Shown here one piece after another: positions 1 through 8,243 of a stretch of DNA of 64,000 nt (its first letter is position 1; every line of letters starts with the position of its first letter). A program made the position numbers and the translations under genes. Source of the stretch: Ezakiella coagulans (GTDB lineage Bacteria; Bacillota; Clostridia; Tissierellales; Peptoniphilaceae); assembly GCF_003096635.1 (NCBI RefSeq), contig NZ_QEKV01000004.1:1-64000 (forward strand), written 5' to 3'. Under the pieces are notes generated by a model that saw only the letters and a program-made list of their open reading frames with translations, did no database searches and was not told where the DNA came from.

Positions 1-61
1 TATGCACCTCCTTACTTGTGGTTTCTATTTTTAGTATAGGATGTTTTGCGTATAAGTGCAA
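1..61 (-). promoter_or_regulatory. Promoter and ribosome site of a leftward gene beyond the left edge
   Basis: Reading leftwards, TTGCAC (61-56), a 17-base spacer and TATACT (38-33) form a good sigma-A promoter. An AAGGAGGTG ribosome site at 13-5 follows, so the start codon of a minus-strand gene must lie just outside the window. Nothing of its product is visible. Confidence 0.7.
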
Positions 62-78
62 TTTTTTTACATAAAAAT

Positions 79-109
79 ATCTATGGAGGGTTTTACTCCC
101 CCATAGATA
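79..109. other. Hairpin between divergent promoters
   Basis: ATCTATGG and CCATAGAT pair around a G/C-containing middle part. On the minus strand a short T run follows. It lies upstream of both flanking promoters, so it is probably not the terminator of either gene. Its role is unclear. Confidence 0.35.
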
Positions 110-154
110 TTATAGAGCCTTAAAAACTGATTAAAAATATCTATTATCAAACTA

Positions 155-183
155 TGGATAAATTTGTAAAAATTGGGTATAAT
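155..183 (+). promoter_or_regulatory. Promoter for the rhodanese lipoprotein gene
   Basis: TATAAT at 178-183 with TGGATA 17 bases upstream at 155-160. It leaves a leader of about 90 bases before the ATG at 280, with a small GGCTTATAAGCC hairpin (about 242-253) whose function is unknown. Confidence 0.55.
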
Positions 184-279
184 ATATAACGAAGGTCAAA
201 AACGGTGCGAATTTCAATTATTTGCAGCGTGGAAGGCGAAAGGCTTATAAGCCGAATTTCATATGGAGGTAGATTGAAT

Positions 280-1005
280 ATGAAAAGAATTAATTTAGCT
301 TTAATTGCAGCAGTATTGGCATTAGTTTTAGTTTTTGCCGGCTGCAAGACAAACAATGCACCGTCAGGTGATGCACCGAAGGAAGGCAGCTATGCTGAAA
401 TGAAAGGTGAAGATCTTGACAAAATAGAAGAAGACAACAAAGAAAAAGAAAAATATCTTGTTCTAGACGTAAGATCAGCAGATCAATACAACGAAGGTCA
501 CGTTAAACATGCTATCAACATGCCTGTTGATGAACTCGATTCAAGAATTGCAGAAATCGAAGCATACAAAGACAAGAATGTTGTAACAGTTTGCAACACA
601 GGAAAGAAGAGCTCAGAAGCTGCTCAAAAACTTGTTGATGCAGGATTCAAGAATGTTTGGAATGCACAAGGTGTTAAGGATTTCAACTATACAACAATGA
701 CAAAAGCTGCAACACTTCTTCCTGAAGAATTCAAGAAGAGAGTTGAATCAGGTGAATACACAGTTATTGACGTAAGAGATGAAAAAGATTACAACGATGG
801 ACACATGAAAGATGCTATCCACACAACTGTTGATACAGCAGATGCTGATATCGAAACATTCCCTACAGATAAGCCATTCTTGACATACTGCTATAGCGGA
901 AACAGATCATGGACTGTTGCTGACAAACTTGCACAAAAAGGTTATGAAGTATACAATGCATGGGATGGAACAAAAGAATACGACGGATACGAATTAGTTA
1001 AGTAG
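280..1005 (+). CDS. Tandem rhodanese-domain lipoprotein
   Basis: Predicted membrane-anchored lipoprotein of 241 aa with two rhodanese (sulfurtransferase-fold) domains. Residues 1-21 are a signal peptide ending in a lipobox (VFAGC, Cys22). Domain 1 (about 38-130) has its active-site loop CNTGKKS with Cys105; domain 2 (about 140-240) has CYSGNRS with Cys204. Both catalytic cysteines are present, so both domains could carry persulfide outside the membrane; the donor and acceptor are unknown. The ATG at 280 is chosen because GGAGG precedes it at normal spacing and it begins the signal peptide; longer upstream starts lack this. The gene has its own promoter and a strong terminator, so it is monocistronic. 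Confidence 0.9.
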   Translation: MKRINLALIAAVLALVLVFAGCKTNNAPSGDAPKEGSYAEMKGEDLDKIEEDNKEKEKYLVLDVRSADQYNEGHVKHAINMPVDELDSRIAEIEAYKDKNVVTVCNTGKKSSEAAQKLVDAGFKNVWNAQGVKDFNYTTMTKAATLLPEEFKKRVESGEYTVIDVRDEKDYNDGHMKDAIHTTVDTADADIETFPTDKPFLTYCYSGNRSWTVADKLAQKGYEVYNAWDGTKEYDGYELVK

Positions 1006-1015
1006 TATTGATATT

Positions 1016-1085
1016 CGGACTTTGGGATTTTTGAGGTAGTTAATGAATAAAAAATTGCTACTTCAAAAGCCTTAAGTCCGTTTTT
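1016..1085 (+). terminator. Intrinsic terminator after the rhodanese gene
   Basis: A long interrupted stem starts with CGGACTT and closes with AAGTCCG, with a second paired segment (GAGGTAG/CTACTTC) inside. It is followed directly by TTTTT. Confidence 0.8.
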
Positions 1086-1130
1086 ATTTGCAATTTATTT
1101 ATTCGTTGTTGATTGGAAGGAGGAGTTTAG

Positions 1131-2582
1131 ATGGACAGAATAATATTTTTTACAAAGGCTCCGCGGCTCGGATTTGGTAAATCAAGATTAAAACCGTATC
1201 TTAGTGAACAAGAACGCCTTGAATTAATGATCAATTTAATAAACGACAATTACGAAAAAATAAAGTTATCCGGAAAAGATTATGTTGTCTATTATGACGG
1301 TGAGAAAAATGATATTGATTTTATCGGCGGCAAGAAACTTCTTCAATTTGGCGATGGTTTGGGTCGCCGCATGAGAAATGCAATTTTTCAAGAACTTGAA
1401 ACTGCGGATAAAGTTGTCTTAATAGGTTCTGATTTAAACAATTTGACAACTGAAGATATAAATTGTGCTTTTGACAAGCTTGATGAATATGATGTGGTAA
1501 TTTCTCCAACAAAAGACGGTGGATATGGTCTTATAGGCATGAAAAATCAGATTGATATTTTCATGGATATTATTTATTCGACACCGCGAGTTTTGGAAGA
1601 TACTATAAAAAAGATAAAGTTCTTTAACAAATCTTATTACCTTCTTCCTACAATACGAGATGTTGATAATCTTGTTGATTTAGTTGGTGCAGAATTTGAC
1701 AGCAATAATGTCAGCTTGATTGGTGCCGGCGAATATAATATGAACTTTAAAATTGACAATATGGTTGTTAGGATTAATATTGCTTCTCAACTAAATCTTG
1801 GCGATAAACAAATTGCATATGAATTTGGAGCATTGGAAGCCCTTGAGAATTCAGGTGTAACACCAAAACCAATCAAGCTTTATGAAAAGGGTAAATTTAT
1901 CCCGTTTGGCTTTCTTACTATGGAATATATAGAAGGAAGACCACTTGAATATTATAGAGATTTTCAAATTGCTGCCGAACTTTTAGCAAAAGTTCATAAT
2001 ACTCTTATACAAGATGCAGATTTAATTTATGCAGAGAGACCGTTTCAAACTATGTATGATGAGTTTGTAACCATGTATTCAGTGTATAAGTCATGGGATG
2101 GCAAAAATGCTGAAACTGAAAAAAGAATCGACAGATTTATGGAGATAGCGAGAAATTCGGGACTTGAAAGTGAAATTCAAAATCCTTGCATAATTAACAC
2201 GGAGCTCAATAATAGGAATTTCATTATTGGTAATAATTCTAAAATTATAGATTGGGAAAAGCCTATCATAGGTGAGTGTGAGCAGGATTTAGCTCATTTT
2301 CTTGTTCCTACAACCACAAATTGGAAAACTGATGTTATTCTTTCAATCGACGAGATGATGTCGTTTTTGGATATGTACGAAAAGTACAGACACGTCGACA
2401 GAGATAAGTTTATGAAATATTTGATGTTCAACAGTCTTAGAGGAGTGACATGGTGCTCTATGGCGAAGGTTGAATATTCAAATGAAAGAACGCTCAAAAA
2501 TGATGAAACGTTAAATAAGATTAATAAATTTTTGAGTCCGGAATTTTTAGACATGTTAAGTATATTTTATGAGGTGAATTAA
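1131..2582 (+). CDS. TIGR04282-type transferase fused to an APH-like kinase domain
   Basis: 483-aa two-domain protein. Residues 1 to about 190 resemble the DUF2064/TIGR04282 'rSAM/selenodomain-associated transferase 1' family, a nucleotidyl/glycosyltransferase fold: start IIFFTKAPRLGFGKSRL, then IGSDLNNL and SPTKDGGYGLIG. Residues about 195-480 resemble the aminoglycoside/choline-kinase fold: a degraded nucleotide loop (GAGEYNMNF), MEYIEGRP hinge, a catalytic-loop-like NTELNNRNFI and a metal-site-like IDWEKP. The usual catalytic HxD Asp is not obvious (NTELNN), so kinase activity is uncertain. It is first in a tight cluster; the next gene starts 2 bases after the stop. A small-molecule or lipid-head-group transfer role is inference. 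GGAGG precedes the ATG. Confidence 0.75.
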   Translation: MDRIIFFTKAPRLGFGKSRLKPYLSEQERLELMINLINDNYEKIKLSGKDYVVYYDGEKNDIDFIGGKKLLQFGDGLGRRMRNAIFQELETADKVVLIGSDLNNLTTEDINCAFDKLDEYDVVISPTKDGGYGLIGMKNQIDIFMDIIYSTPRVLEDTIKKIKFFNKSYYLLPTIRDVDNLVDLVGAEFDSNNVSLIGAGEYNMNFKIDNMVVRINIASQLNLGDKQIAYEFGALEALENSGVTPKPIKLYEKGKFIPFGFLTMEYIEGRPLEYYRDFQIAAELLAKVHNTLIQDADLIYAERPFQTMYDEFVTMYSVYKSWDGKNAETEKRIDRFMEIARNSGLESEIQNPCIINTELNNRNFIIGNNSKIIDWEKPIIGECEQDLAHFLVPTTTNWKTDVILSIDEMMSFLDMYEKYRHVDRDKFMKYLMFNSLRGVTWCSMAKVEYSNERTLKNDETLNKINKFLSPEFLDMLSIFYEVN

Positions 2583-2583
2583 A

Positions 2584-3303
2584 ATGACAGAAAGAAAAAA
2601 TGCTTCGAAGGAATCAAGAAACAGAATTATAATGATCGGCATACTCGTCGTAGCACTTCTAATTTGTTTGTTTGTTCCTGCTGTTAACAGCGGAATTAAA
2701 GAAGCATTTAGAGTTTTGAGAAAAGCAGATATGGCACAAATTGCCGAATATATTAGAGGGTATGGCGCATGGGCGGTTGCAGTTTCATTTTTATTAATGA
2801 TATTACAATCAATTGTAGCGCCAATACCGGCATTTTTTATAACACTTGCAAACTCAATGATTTGGGGATGGTGGAAAGGTGCAATCCTTTCTTGGTCATC
2901 TGCAATGGCAGGAGCTGCACTTTGTTTTTATATTGCAAGAGTTCTCGGAAGAGACGTTGTTAGGAAGTTTGCAACAGAAGGAGCTCTTCAATCAGTTGAA
3001 AAGTTTTTTGCAAGATTTGGCAAACAGTCAATAATGATTTGTAGACTTTTACCATTTGTTCCTTTTGACCCGGTAAGCTACGCAGCGGGACTTACGCCAA
3101 TGAGCTTTTGGAGTTTCTTTATTGCAACAGGTTTAGGACAATTGCCTGCAACAATTTTATATTCATATTTTGGCGGACAATTGACAGGTGGGGCTCAAGC
3201 TCTTATGTATGGTCTTATCGGACTATTCTCACTCAGCTTGATTGCATATATCGGAAAGAAAATTTACGATGACAGACAACAAAAAAGAGAACCAAGAAAG
3301 TAG
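2584..3303 (+). CDS. TVP38/TMEM64 family membrane protein (first copy)
   Basis: 239-aa polytopic membrane protein of the SNARE-associated/DedA-like superfamily (PF09335 type). After a short basic N-terminus and one helix (about 13-33), a core with several hydrophobic segments follows. It contains the typical re-entrant region (PIPAFFITLANSMIWGWWKGA) and the RLLPFVPFDPVSYAAGL stretch with conserved Arg and Pro. Family members are linked to lipid scrambling or small-molecule transport. GAGGTG lies 7 bases before the ATG. It overlaps a second, diverged homologue downstream, so the two may work as a pair. Confidence 0.85.
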   Translation: MTERKNASKESRNRIIMIGILVVALLICLFVPAVNSGIKEAFRVLRKADMAQIAEYIRGYGAWAVAVSFLLMILQSIVAPIPAFFITLANSMIWGWWKGAILSWSSAMAGAALCFYIARVLGRDVVRKFATEGALQSVEKFFARFGKQSIMICRLLPFVPFDPVSYAAGLTPMSFWSFFIATGLGQLPATILYSYFGGQLTGGAQALMYGLIGLFSLSLIAYIGKKIYDDRQQKREPRK

Positions 3304-3964
3304 TATTGAAGAAAAACGAATGAACTATATAAAGATTGCGGTAATAATCGCAATTGCCGTCGCCAGCTTTTTTGTAATAAGAAACATAACCCTTGAAGAA
3401 ATCAAAGCTTGGGTTCTTGGACATGGAGCGTGGGCGGCGGTTATATATGTAGCAACGTTCGTGATTCTTCCGATATTTTTCTTCCCGGTACCGGTTATTG
3501 TACTTGCAGGAGGAACTATTTTTGGACTTTTTAAAGGTTCACTATATACAATGATTGGCGTTTTAATTAATACGCCTATTATGTATTTTATCGGAAGATT
3601 TTTACTCAAAGATTTTGTGCACAAGTTCGTTAATAATCACATGAGTGCAAAGCTAAGAAGTGCACTTGAAAGTACGAATCAAAAGGTTTTATCACTTGTA
3701 CTTTTTATAATAAGACTTAGTCCAATATTCAGTTATAATCTTGTAAATTACATTTCAGGAGTCACGGAAATAAATTTTTTTCCGTATATTTTAACCACAA
3801 TTGCAGGTGTTTTACCGGGAGTAATTGTATTTATCAATATTGGTGAAAATGTTTTAAATGTCGGAAGTAAAGAATTTTTTATCAGTCTTAGCTTCTTGCT
3901 TTTACTTGTTGTGATCTCTGCGATTATATCAAAATTGTTCTTAAAAAATGAACATGAAAAATAG
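3269..3964 (+). CDS. TVP38/TMEM64 family membrane protein (second copy)
   Basis: 231-aa homologue of the preceding gene, again with an N-terminal helix (about 18-37), a hydrophobic re-entrant segment (FFFPVPVIVLAGGTIFG) and the family RLSPIFSYNLVNYISG motif. Its start at 3269 lies inside the end of the preceding gene (35-base overlap), suggesting translational coupling; an earlier in-frame start at 3242 has no better ribosome site. The C-terminus is a long hydrophobic helix and a charged tail. Paired TVP38 genes next to sugar-transferase-like genes suggest a membrane-lipid pathway, which is inference. Confidence 0.82.
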   Translation: MTDNKKENQESSIEEKRMNYIKIAVIIAIAVASFFVIRNITLEEIKAWVLGHGAWAAVIYVATFVILPIFFFPVPVIVLAGGTIFGLFKGSLYTMIGVLINTPIMYFIGRFLLKDFVHKFVNNHMSAKLRSALESTNQKVLSLVLFIIRLSPIFSYNLVNYISGVTEINFFPYILTTIAGVLPGVIVFINIGENVLNVGSKEFFISLSFLLLLVVISAIISKLFLKNEHEK

Positions 3965-3979
3965 TAGGTCGGTGAAGAA

Positions 3980-4666
3980 ATGATATCGATAATTGTTCCA
4001 ACATACAATGAAGAAAAAAATATTATGCGATTTCAAGAAAATCTTAAAAATCTTAAAGGCGATTTTGAGGTTATATTTAGCGATGGATTTTCTTCCGACA
4101 ATACATACGACATGATTGAGTTTGACAAAATTAGGGAAACTCGTTTCCGTTCGAATCAAATGAATGCTGCGGCAAAATATGCAAAAGGCGATGTGCTATG
4201 GTTTGTTCATGCTGATTCAATAGTCCATCCGGACAGCGTTATTGCAATCGAAAATGCAAATGCTGAGGCGGGATGTTTCAGACTAAAGTTTAACGATACA
4301 AATTTTTTACAAAGAATTTTTCAGTTTTGTTCAAACTATCGTGTTCTTTCCAGAAATATAGCCTTTGGCGATCAAGGAATTTTTATTACTAGAAAACTTT
4401 TTGATAAAATTGGTGGATATAAGCCGCTTCCAATAATGGAGGATTATGAACTTTCAATTTGTTTAAAAGAACACAAGATACCGCTTAGACAAATAAATTT
4501 GCCTATTATCACATCTTCTAGAAGATACTTGGAAAATGGAAGATGGGAAACAAATAAAAAGATGCAACGCCTTCAACAAACATATAGACGTGCAAGAAAA
4601 AAAGGCGATGAAAAATATTTGATTGAAAAGATTTATGAAGAGTATGAAGGCAGAAAGGCCGAATGA
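3980..4666 (+). CDS. Family 2 glycosyltransferase, TIGR04283-like
   Basis: 228-aa GT-A glycosyltransferase. It starts with ISIIVPTYNEEKNI, has a nucleotide-sugar Asp stretch (FSDGFSSDNT) and a metal-binding DxD-like HADS, then a GDQGIF acceptor region and MEDYEL. These features fit the 'rSAM/selenodomain-associated transferase 2' family. No membrane segment is visible, so it acts in the cytosol or at the membrane surface. It sits 15 bases after the TVP38 gene and just before a TTG-started Fe-S gene. The TIGR04282-type gene three positions upstream is its usual partner family. Confidence 0.82.
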   Translation: MISIIVPTYNEEKNIMRFQENLKNLKGDFEVIFSDGFSSDNTYDMIEFDKIRETRFRSNQMNAAAKYAKGDVLWFVHADSIVHPDSVIAIENANAEAGCFRLKFNDTNFLQRIFQFCSNYRVLSRNIAFGDQGIFITRKLFDKIGGYKPLPIMEDYELSICLKEHKIPLRQINLPIITSSRRYLENGRWETNKKMQRLQQTYRRARKKGDEKYLIEKIYEEYEGRKAE

Positions 4667-4675
4667 GGTGATATT

Positions 4676-5647
4676 TTGGGTTTTGAAAAATTTGTTGATG
4701 AGAATATGATTGAAAAGACAAAAAAGGAATGTATTCATTGTAATATTTGCAAGAAAAATTGCGATTTCTTGACGAAGTATGATATGAATTTGTTTGAATT
4801 TATAGAAAAGCCTGAACTCAGGTATTCATGTTTTTTGTGCGACAAATGTAGAGCAGTTTGTCCGAAGGATTTGTCGGGAGCACAAATTGCAACGGAGCTA
4901 AGGAAAAAATCACCGAAAGGCACTTTTAGAACTGAGTTTATGAAAAATAATTACAAACTTCGAAACAACAGCAAAAAGAAATCTACGGATTTGCTTTATC
5001 TCGGTTGTAATTTTCCGGGCTTTCTTCCGAAGACAAGTGAAAAAATAATTGAGATTTGTAGAGAAATTGGAATGGACTATAGCATTGACTGTTGCAAAAA
5101 GCCGGTTTATGAATCGGGCGGAAAAGCTAATATTTCACAAGTGGAAAAGCTTTGTCACGACAAGGGCGTTGAGAGACTTGTGTGCTGTTGCCCGAACTGC
5201 TATCATTTTTTAAAATCGAGACTCGACATTGAGGTCATTGACATTTATAAGTTTTTAAAAGAAAAGGGTATCGGAAAAAAACTCGACGTTGTTCCGGATG
5301 TGTTTTTTCCGTGCAGTGACAGATATAACCACGAAATTTTTGAATCGGTTAAGTATTTTATAGATGACTACAGAGATACATTTACGGACGTAAACTGTTG
5401 CGGTCTTGGCGGAGGAGCGGGAAGTAAAGAACCGGATCTTTTGGAAAAAACAAAGGAAAAGATGAATGCCCACAACGCCGAAAGCGTGTACACATATTGC
5501 AGTTCTTGTGCAGGAATATTTAAAAACAGATATGAACTTAAAAATGTAAAAAACTTTTTAACTGAAATTTTGGAGTTAAAAGAAGAACCTTCATCAAGTT
5601 ATGGAAAAAATGTATTGAGATTTAAATTTAAAAATTTAAGGAAGTAG
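4676..5647 (+). CDS. CCG-domain iron-sulfur protein (HdrB/GlpC-like)
   Basis: 323-aa protein starting at TTG 4676 behind GAGGTG. The N-terminus has two clustered Cys motifs (CIHCNICKKNC and CFLCDKCRAVCP), typical of two [4Fe-4S] clusters. The C-terminal two thirds carry paired CCG-type motifs (DCCKKPV, CCCPNCYHF, NCCGLGGGAG, CSSCAGIF) as in heterodisulfide reductase subunit B and GlpC/LutA relatives. The protein is likely cytoplasmic and involved in electron transfer to a thiol or disulfide substrate. It is followed after 4 bases by a small Cys-rich redox protein. The physiological substrate is unknown. Confidence 0.83.
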   Translation: MGFEKFVDENMIEKTKKECIHCNICKKNCDFLTKYDMNLFEFIEKPELRYSCFLCDKCRAVCPKDLSGAQIATELRKKSPKGTFRTEFMKNNYKLRNNSKKKSTDLLYLGCNFPGFLPKTSEKIIEICREIGMDYSIDCCKKPVYESGGKANISQVEKLCHDKGVERLVCCCPNCYHFLKSRLDIEVIDIYKFLKEKGIGKKLDVVPDVFFPCSDRYNHEIFESVKYFIDDYRDTFTDVNCCGLGGGAGSKEPDLLEKTKEKMNAHNAESVYTYCSSCAGIFKNRYELKNVKNFLTEILELKEEPSSSYGKNVLRFKFKNLRK

Positions 5648-5651
5648 TTAT

Positions 5652-6083
5652 ATGATGAATTACGAAAAAATAGATGAATTGAGCAAAAAAGGATACAATT
5701 GCAGTCAAACCGTTCTCTGTTATTTTTCGGAAGAATTAGGACTTGACGAGGAAACGGCTCTAAAAATTTCGTGTCCGTTTGAAATGGGGATGTATGAGAG
5801 CGGGCAATGCGGTGCATTGACGGCGGGATACATGGTTCTCGGTTTAAAATACGGCTCAACGGATTTTAATAAAAGAATTGAACTTGCAAAAAAGACGCTT
5901 GCATTTAAAAACGAGTTTAAAGAAAAAATGGGCTCGACTAATTGCAAGGAACTTTTGGGCATGAAAGTAATGGAAGGCAACAACATCGAAAAAGCAGCGG
6001 AAGAAGGACTTCTTGAAAGCGTGTGCGGCAAGGCAATACAAACTTCAATTGTCGCACTTGAAAAACTGCTTTCAAATGATTAG
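5652..6083 (+). CDS. C_GCAxxG_C_C family redox protein
   Basis: 143-aa protein of the TIGR01909/PF09719-type family: a YNCSQTVL motif near residue 17, CPFEMGMYESGQCGALTAG in the middle, and spaced C-terminal Cys (TNCKELLG, VCGKA). The pattern of conserved cysteines suggests a bound cofactor or redox role, but no reaction is established for the family. It closes the cluster that begins at 1131. A second in-frame ATG lies 3 bases downstream. Confidence 0.85.
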   Translation: MMNYEKIDELSKKGYNCSQTVLCYFSEELGLDEETALKISCPFEMGMYESGQCGALTAGYMVLGLKYGSTDFNKRIELAKKTLAFKNEFKEKMGSTNCKELLGMKVMEGNNIEKAAEEGLLESVCGKAIQTSIVALEKLLSND

Positions 6084-6129
6084 GCATTAATTTTTATTAA
6101 TATATATAATTTTTTATTATGGAGGATTT

Positions 6130-7407
6130 ATGAAGAATTATAAGATTATTTTAGCAATTTTGATAAGCTTATTTATGGTCGTAGGTTGTTCTAAACCTGC
6201 ACCAAAGACAGATGAACAATCAAATGTTCAATCAGAAAAAGCAACAGATGCAAAAGATACTGCATCAAATGAAACAAGTTCCGATTGGAATGAAATACTT
6301 GAAAAGGCAAAAGGTAAAACTGTAAACTTTTACGGTTGGGGTGGAGATGACAAGAGAAATGAATGGATTGACTCATATCTTATTCCAATCATGAAAGACA
6401 AATATGATGTTACAGTAAATAGAGTCGGTATGGATATCGATGAAATCAACAATCTTCTTCTTGCGGAAAAGAATTCGGATAAAGACGGAAATGTTGACGT
6501 TGTCTGGATTAATGGAGAAAATTTTGCAAATGCAAAGAAGAATGATTTTCTTTTTGGACCGTTTACGCAAAACTTACCTAACTTCAATGACTACATTGAC
6601 GGAGAAGGACCGGATGTAAAATTTGACTTTGGTGAACCTGTTGAAGGAATGGAAGCACCATACGGTAAGGCACAATTCGTATTTTTATACGACAGCGCAA
6701 AAATTCAAAACCCACCTAAAAACCATGAAGAACTTTTACAACTTGCAAAAGAAAATCCGGGCAAGATAACATATGCAGCACTTCCGGATTTTACCGGTTC
6801 GGTGTTTGTAAGAAATATTATTTCCGACATACAAGGCTATGAAGATTTCATGAACAAGGATTTAACGAAAGAACAACTCGAAGGAATGCTTGAGCCAAGT
6901 ATGAAATATCTTAAAGAATTGAGTGGATATTTATGGAACAACGGAGAATCATATCCACCGGATAACCCGACACTTGAAAACATGTTCGCTGATGGCGAAG
7001 TTTTACTCGCAATGAGCTACAATCCGAACACGGCGTCAATGCTTATTGCACAAGGAAAATTCCCGGACACTGTAAAGACATTTGTTTTTGATAAGGGTAA
7101 TATTGGAAATACTCACTTCCTTGCAATCGGAAAGAAGAGCCCGAACAAAGAAGCTGCAATGGTTATGATAAACGAAATTCTATCTCCTGAGGCACAAATT
7201 TCAAAAGCAGATCCGAATGTTTTAGGAGATTTGCCGGTTGTTGATTACGACAAACTGACAGATGAGCAAAAGAAGAGCTATGACGCAATTCCATCGGGCG
7301 AGTCAACATTGCCGCAAAAAGAATTGGCTGAAAAGAGAATTCCTGAAATGCCGGCACAGTTGGTTCCACTTATCGAAGAAATATGGGAAGAAAAAGTTTT
7401 ACACTAG
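6130..7407 (+). CDS. YnjB-like ABC transporter substrate-binding lipoprotein
   Basis: 425-aa extracellular solute-binding protein. The signal peptide ends in a lipobox (MVVGC, Cys20), then comes an acidic/Ser/Thr linker. The mature part begins KTVNFYGWGGDD and contains WINGENFANAKK, a GPF..LPN segment and LPDFTGSVFVRN, which together resemble E. coli YnjB. The substrate of YnjBCD is not settled (thiamine-related compounds have been suggested for relatives). GGAGG precedes the ATG. The end overlaps the first permease gene by 25 bases, fixing it as the first gene of an importer operon. Confidence 0.82.
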   Translation: MKNYKIILAILISLFMVVGCSKPAPKTDEQSNVQSEKATDAKDTASNETSSDWNEILEKAKGKTVNFYGWGGDDKRNEWIDSYLIPIMKDKYDVTVNRVGMDIDEINNLLLAEKNSDKDGNVDVVWINGENFANAKKNDFLFGPFTQNLPNFNDYIDGEGPDVKFDFGEPVEGMEAPYGKAQFVFLYDSAKIQNPPKNHEELLQLAKENPGKITYAALPDFTGSVFVRNIISDIQGYEDFMNKDLTKEQLEGMLEPSMKYLKELSGYLWNNGESYPPDNPTLENMFADGEVLLAMSYNPNTASMLIAQGKFPDTVKTFVFDKGNIGNTHFLAIGKKSPNKEAAMVMINEILSPEAQISKADPNVLGDLPVVDYDKLTDEQKKSYDAIPSGESTLPQKELAEKRIPEMPAQLVPLIEEIWEEKVLH

Positions 7408-8243
7408 GCAGATTTTTATACCTTCCGGGACTTATCGTCATTTTGACGATAGTTCTGGGAGGCTTATTTAAATCTCTACTTATCAGTTTCGGTTATTTCA
7501 AAGAAATTGGAATGACAGAATTCACTTTTGATTTTTATAAGAAAGTCTTGACGGACAAAACATTTATTGAAAGTCTTTTGTTTACTCTCAAATTTTCGTT
7601 CGTTTCCTCATTTTTAGCTGTAATCATTGGAGCGGTTCTTGCTTATAGCATATTCTTTTTTGACAAAACTAGAGAATTTTACTTAAACCTTCCGGTTATT
7701 ATTCCACACATGCTTGTGGTTGTGTTTTTATTGAATTTTCTTTCAAACACGGGACTTGTGTCCAGAATTTTATTTCAAATAGGACTTATAGAAGAGCCGA
7801 CTAAAATGATTCAACTCTTCTACAACAAAAATTCAATTGGAATTATTTTGGTTTATATTTTAAAAGGTGCGCCGTTTGCAGGACTTGTTATTTTACAAAT
7901 ATTAAAAAGTATATCCATAAATAAATTTTATGCGGCGAGAAATTTGGGAGCAGGAGTTTTTTCAGAAATAAAATACATCATTTGGCCGGATATAAAAAAC
8001 TCCATGACTAAGATATTTTTGATTCTATTTTCATTCTCGTTTTCATCTTATGAGGTTCCGTTTTTGATTGGACCGACAAAGCCGAGAGCACTTGCAGTTA
8101 AGAGCTATATCGACTTTACAAAAAATGATTTTATTTATAAACCGACGGCAATTGTTATAAATATTATTATCGGACTTATTGGTATTTTATCTGTTTTGCT
8201 TATTCTTAGGATGGAGGACAGGGACAGTGAAAGCTTTTTCTAG
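7383..8243 (+). CDS. ABC transporter permease (YnjC-like, first half)
   Basis: 286-aa inner-membrane permease with about six hydrophobic segments (first at about 13-35) and a cytoplasmic EAA-type loop (FYAARNLGAGVFSEIKYIIWPDI) that contacts the ATPase. E. coli YnjC is one long two-part permease; here its halves are two genes. It overlaps the binding protein upstream and the next permease downstream. Confidence 0.85.
   Translation: MGRKSFTLGRFLYLPGLIVILTIVLGGLFKSLLISFGYFKEIGMTEFTFDFYKKVLTDKTFIESLLFTLKFSFVSSFLAVIIGAVLAYSIFFFDKTREFYLNLPVIIPHMLVVVFLLNFLSNTGLVSRILFQIGLIEEPTKMIQLFYNKNSIGIILVYILKGAPFAGLVILQILKSISINKFYAARNLGAGVFSEIKYIIWPDIKNSMTKIFLILFSFSFSSYEVPFLIGPTKPRALAVKSYIDFTKNDFIYKPTAIVINIIIGLIGILSVLLILRMEDRDSESFF

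Noticed and set aside
205-279. N-terminal extension of the rhodanese protein from 205
   Set aside because: The extension has no ribosome site and would bury the signal peptide. The ATG at 280 has GGAGG and starts a classic lipoprotein signal.
190-279. Riboswitch ahead of the rhodanese gene
   Set aside because: Only one short hairpin (GGCTTATAAGCC) and no recognisable aptamer motif were seen. The leader is too short to argue for one.
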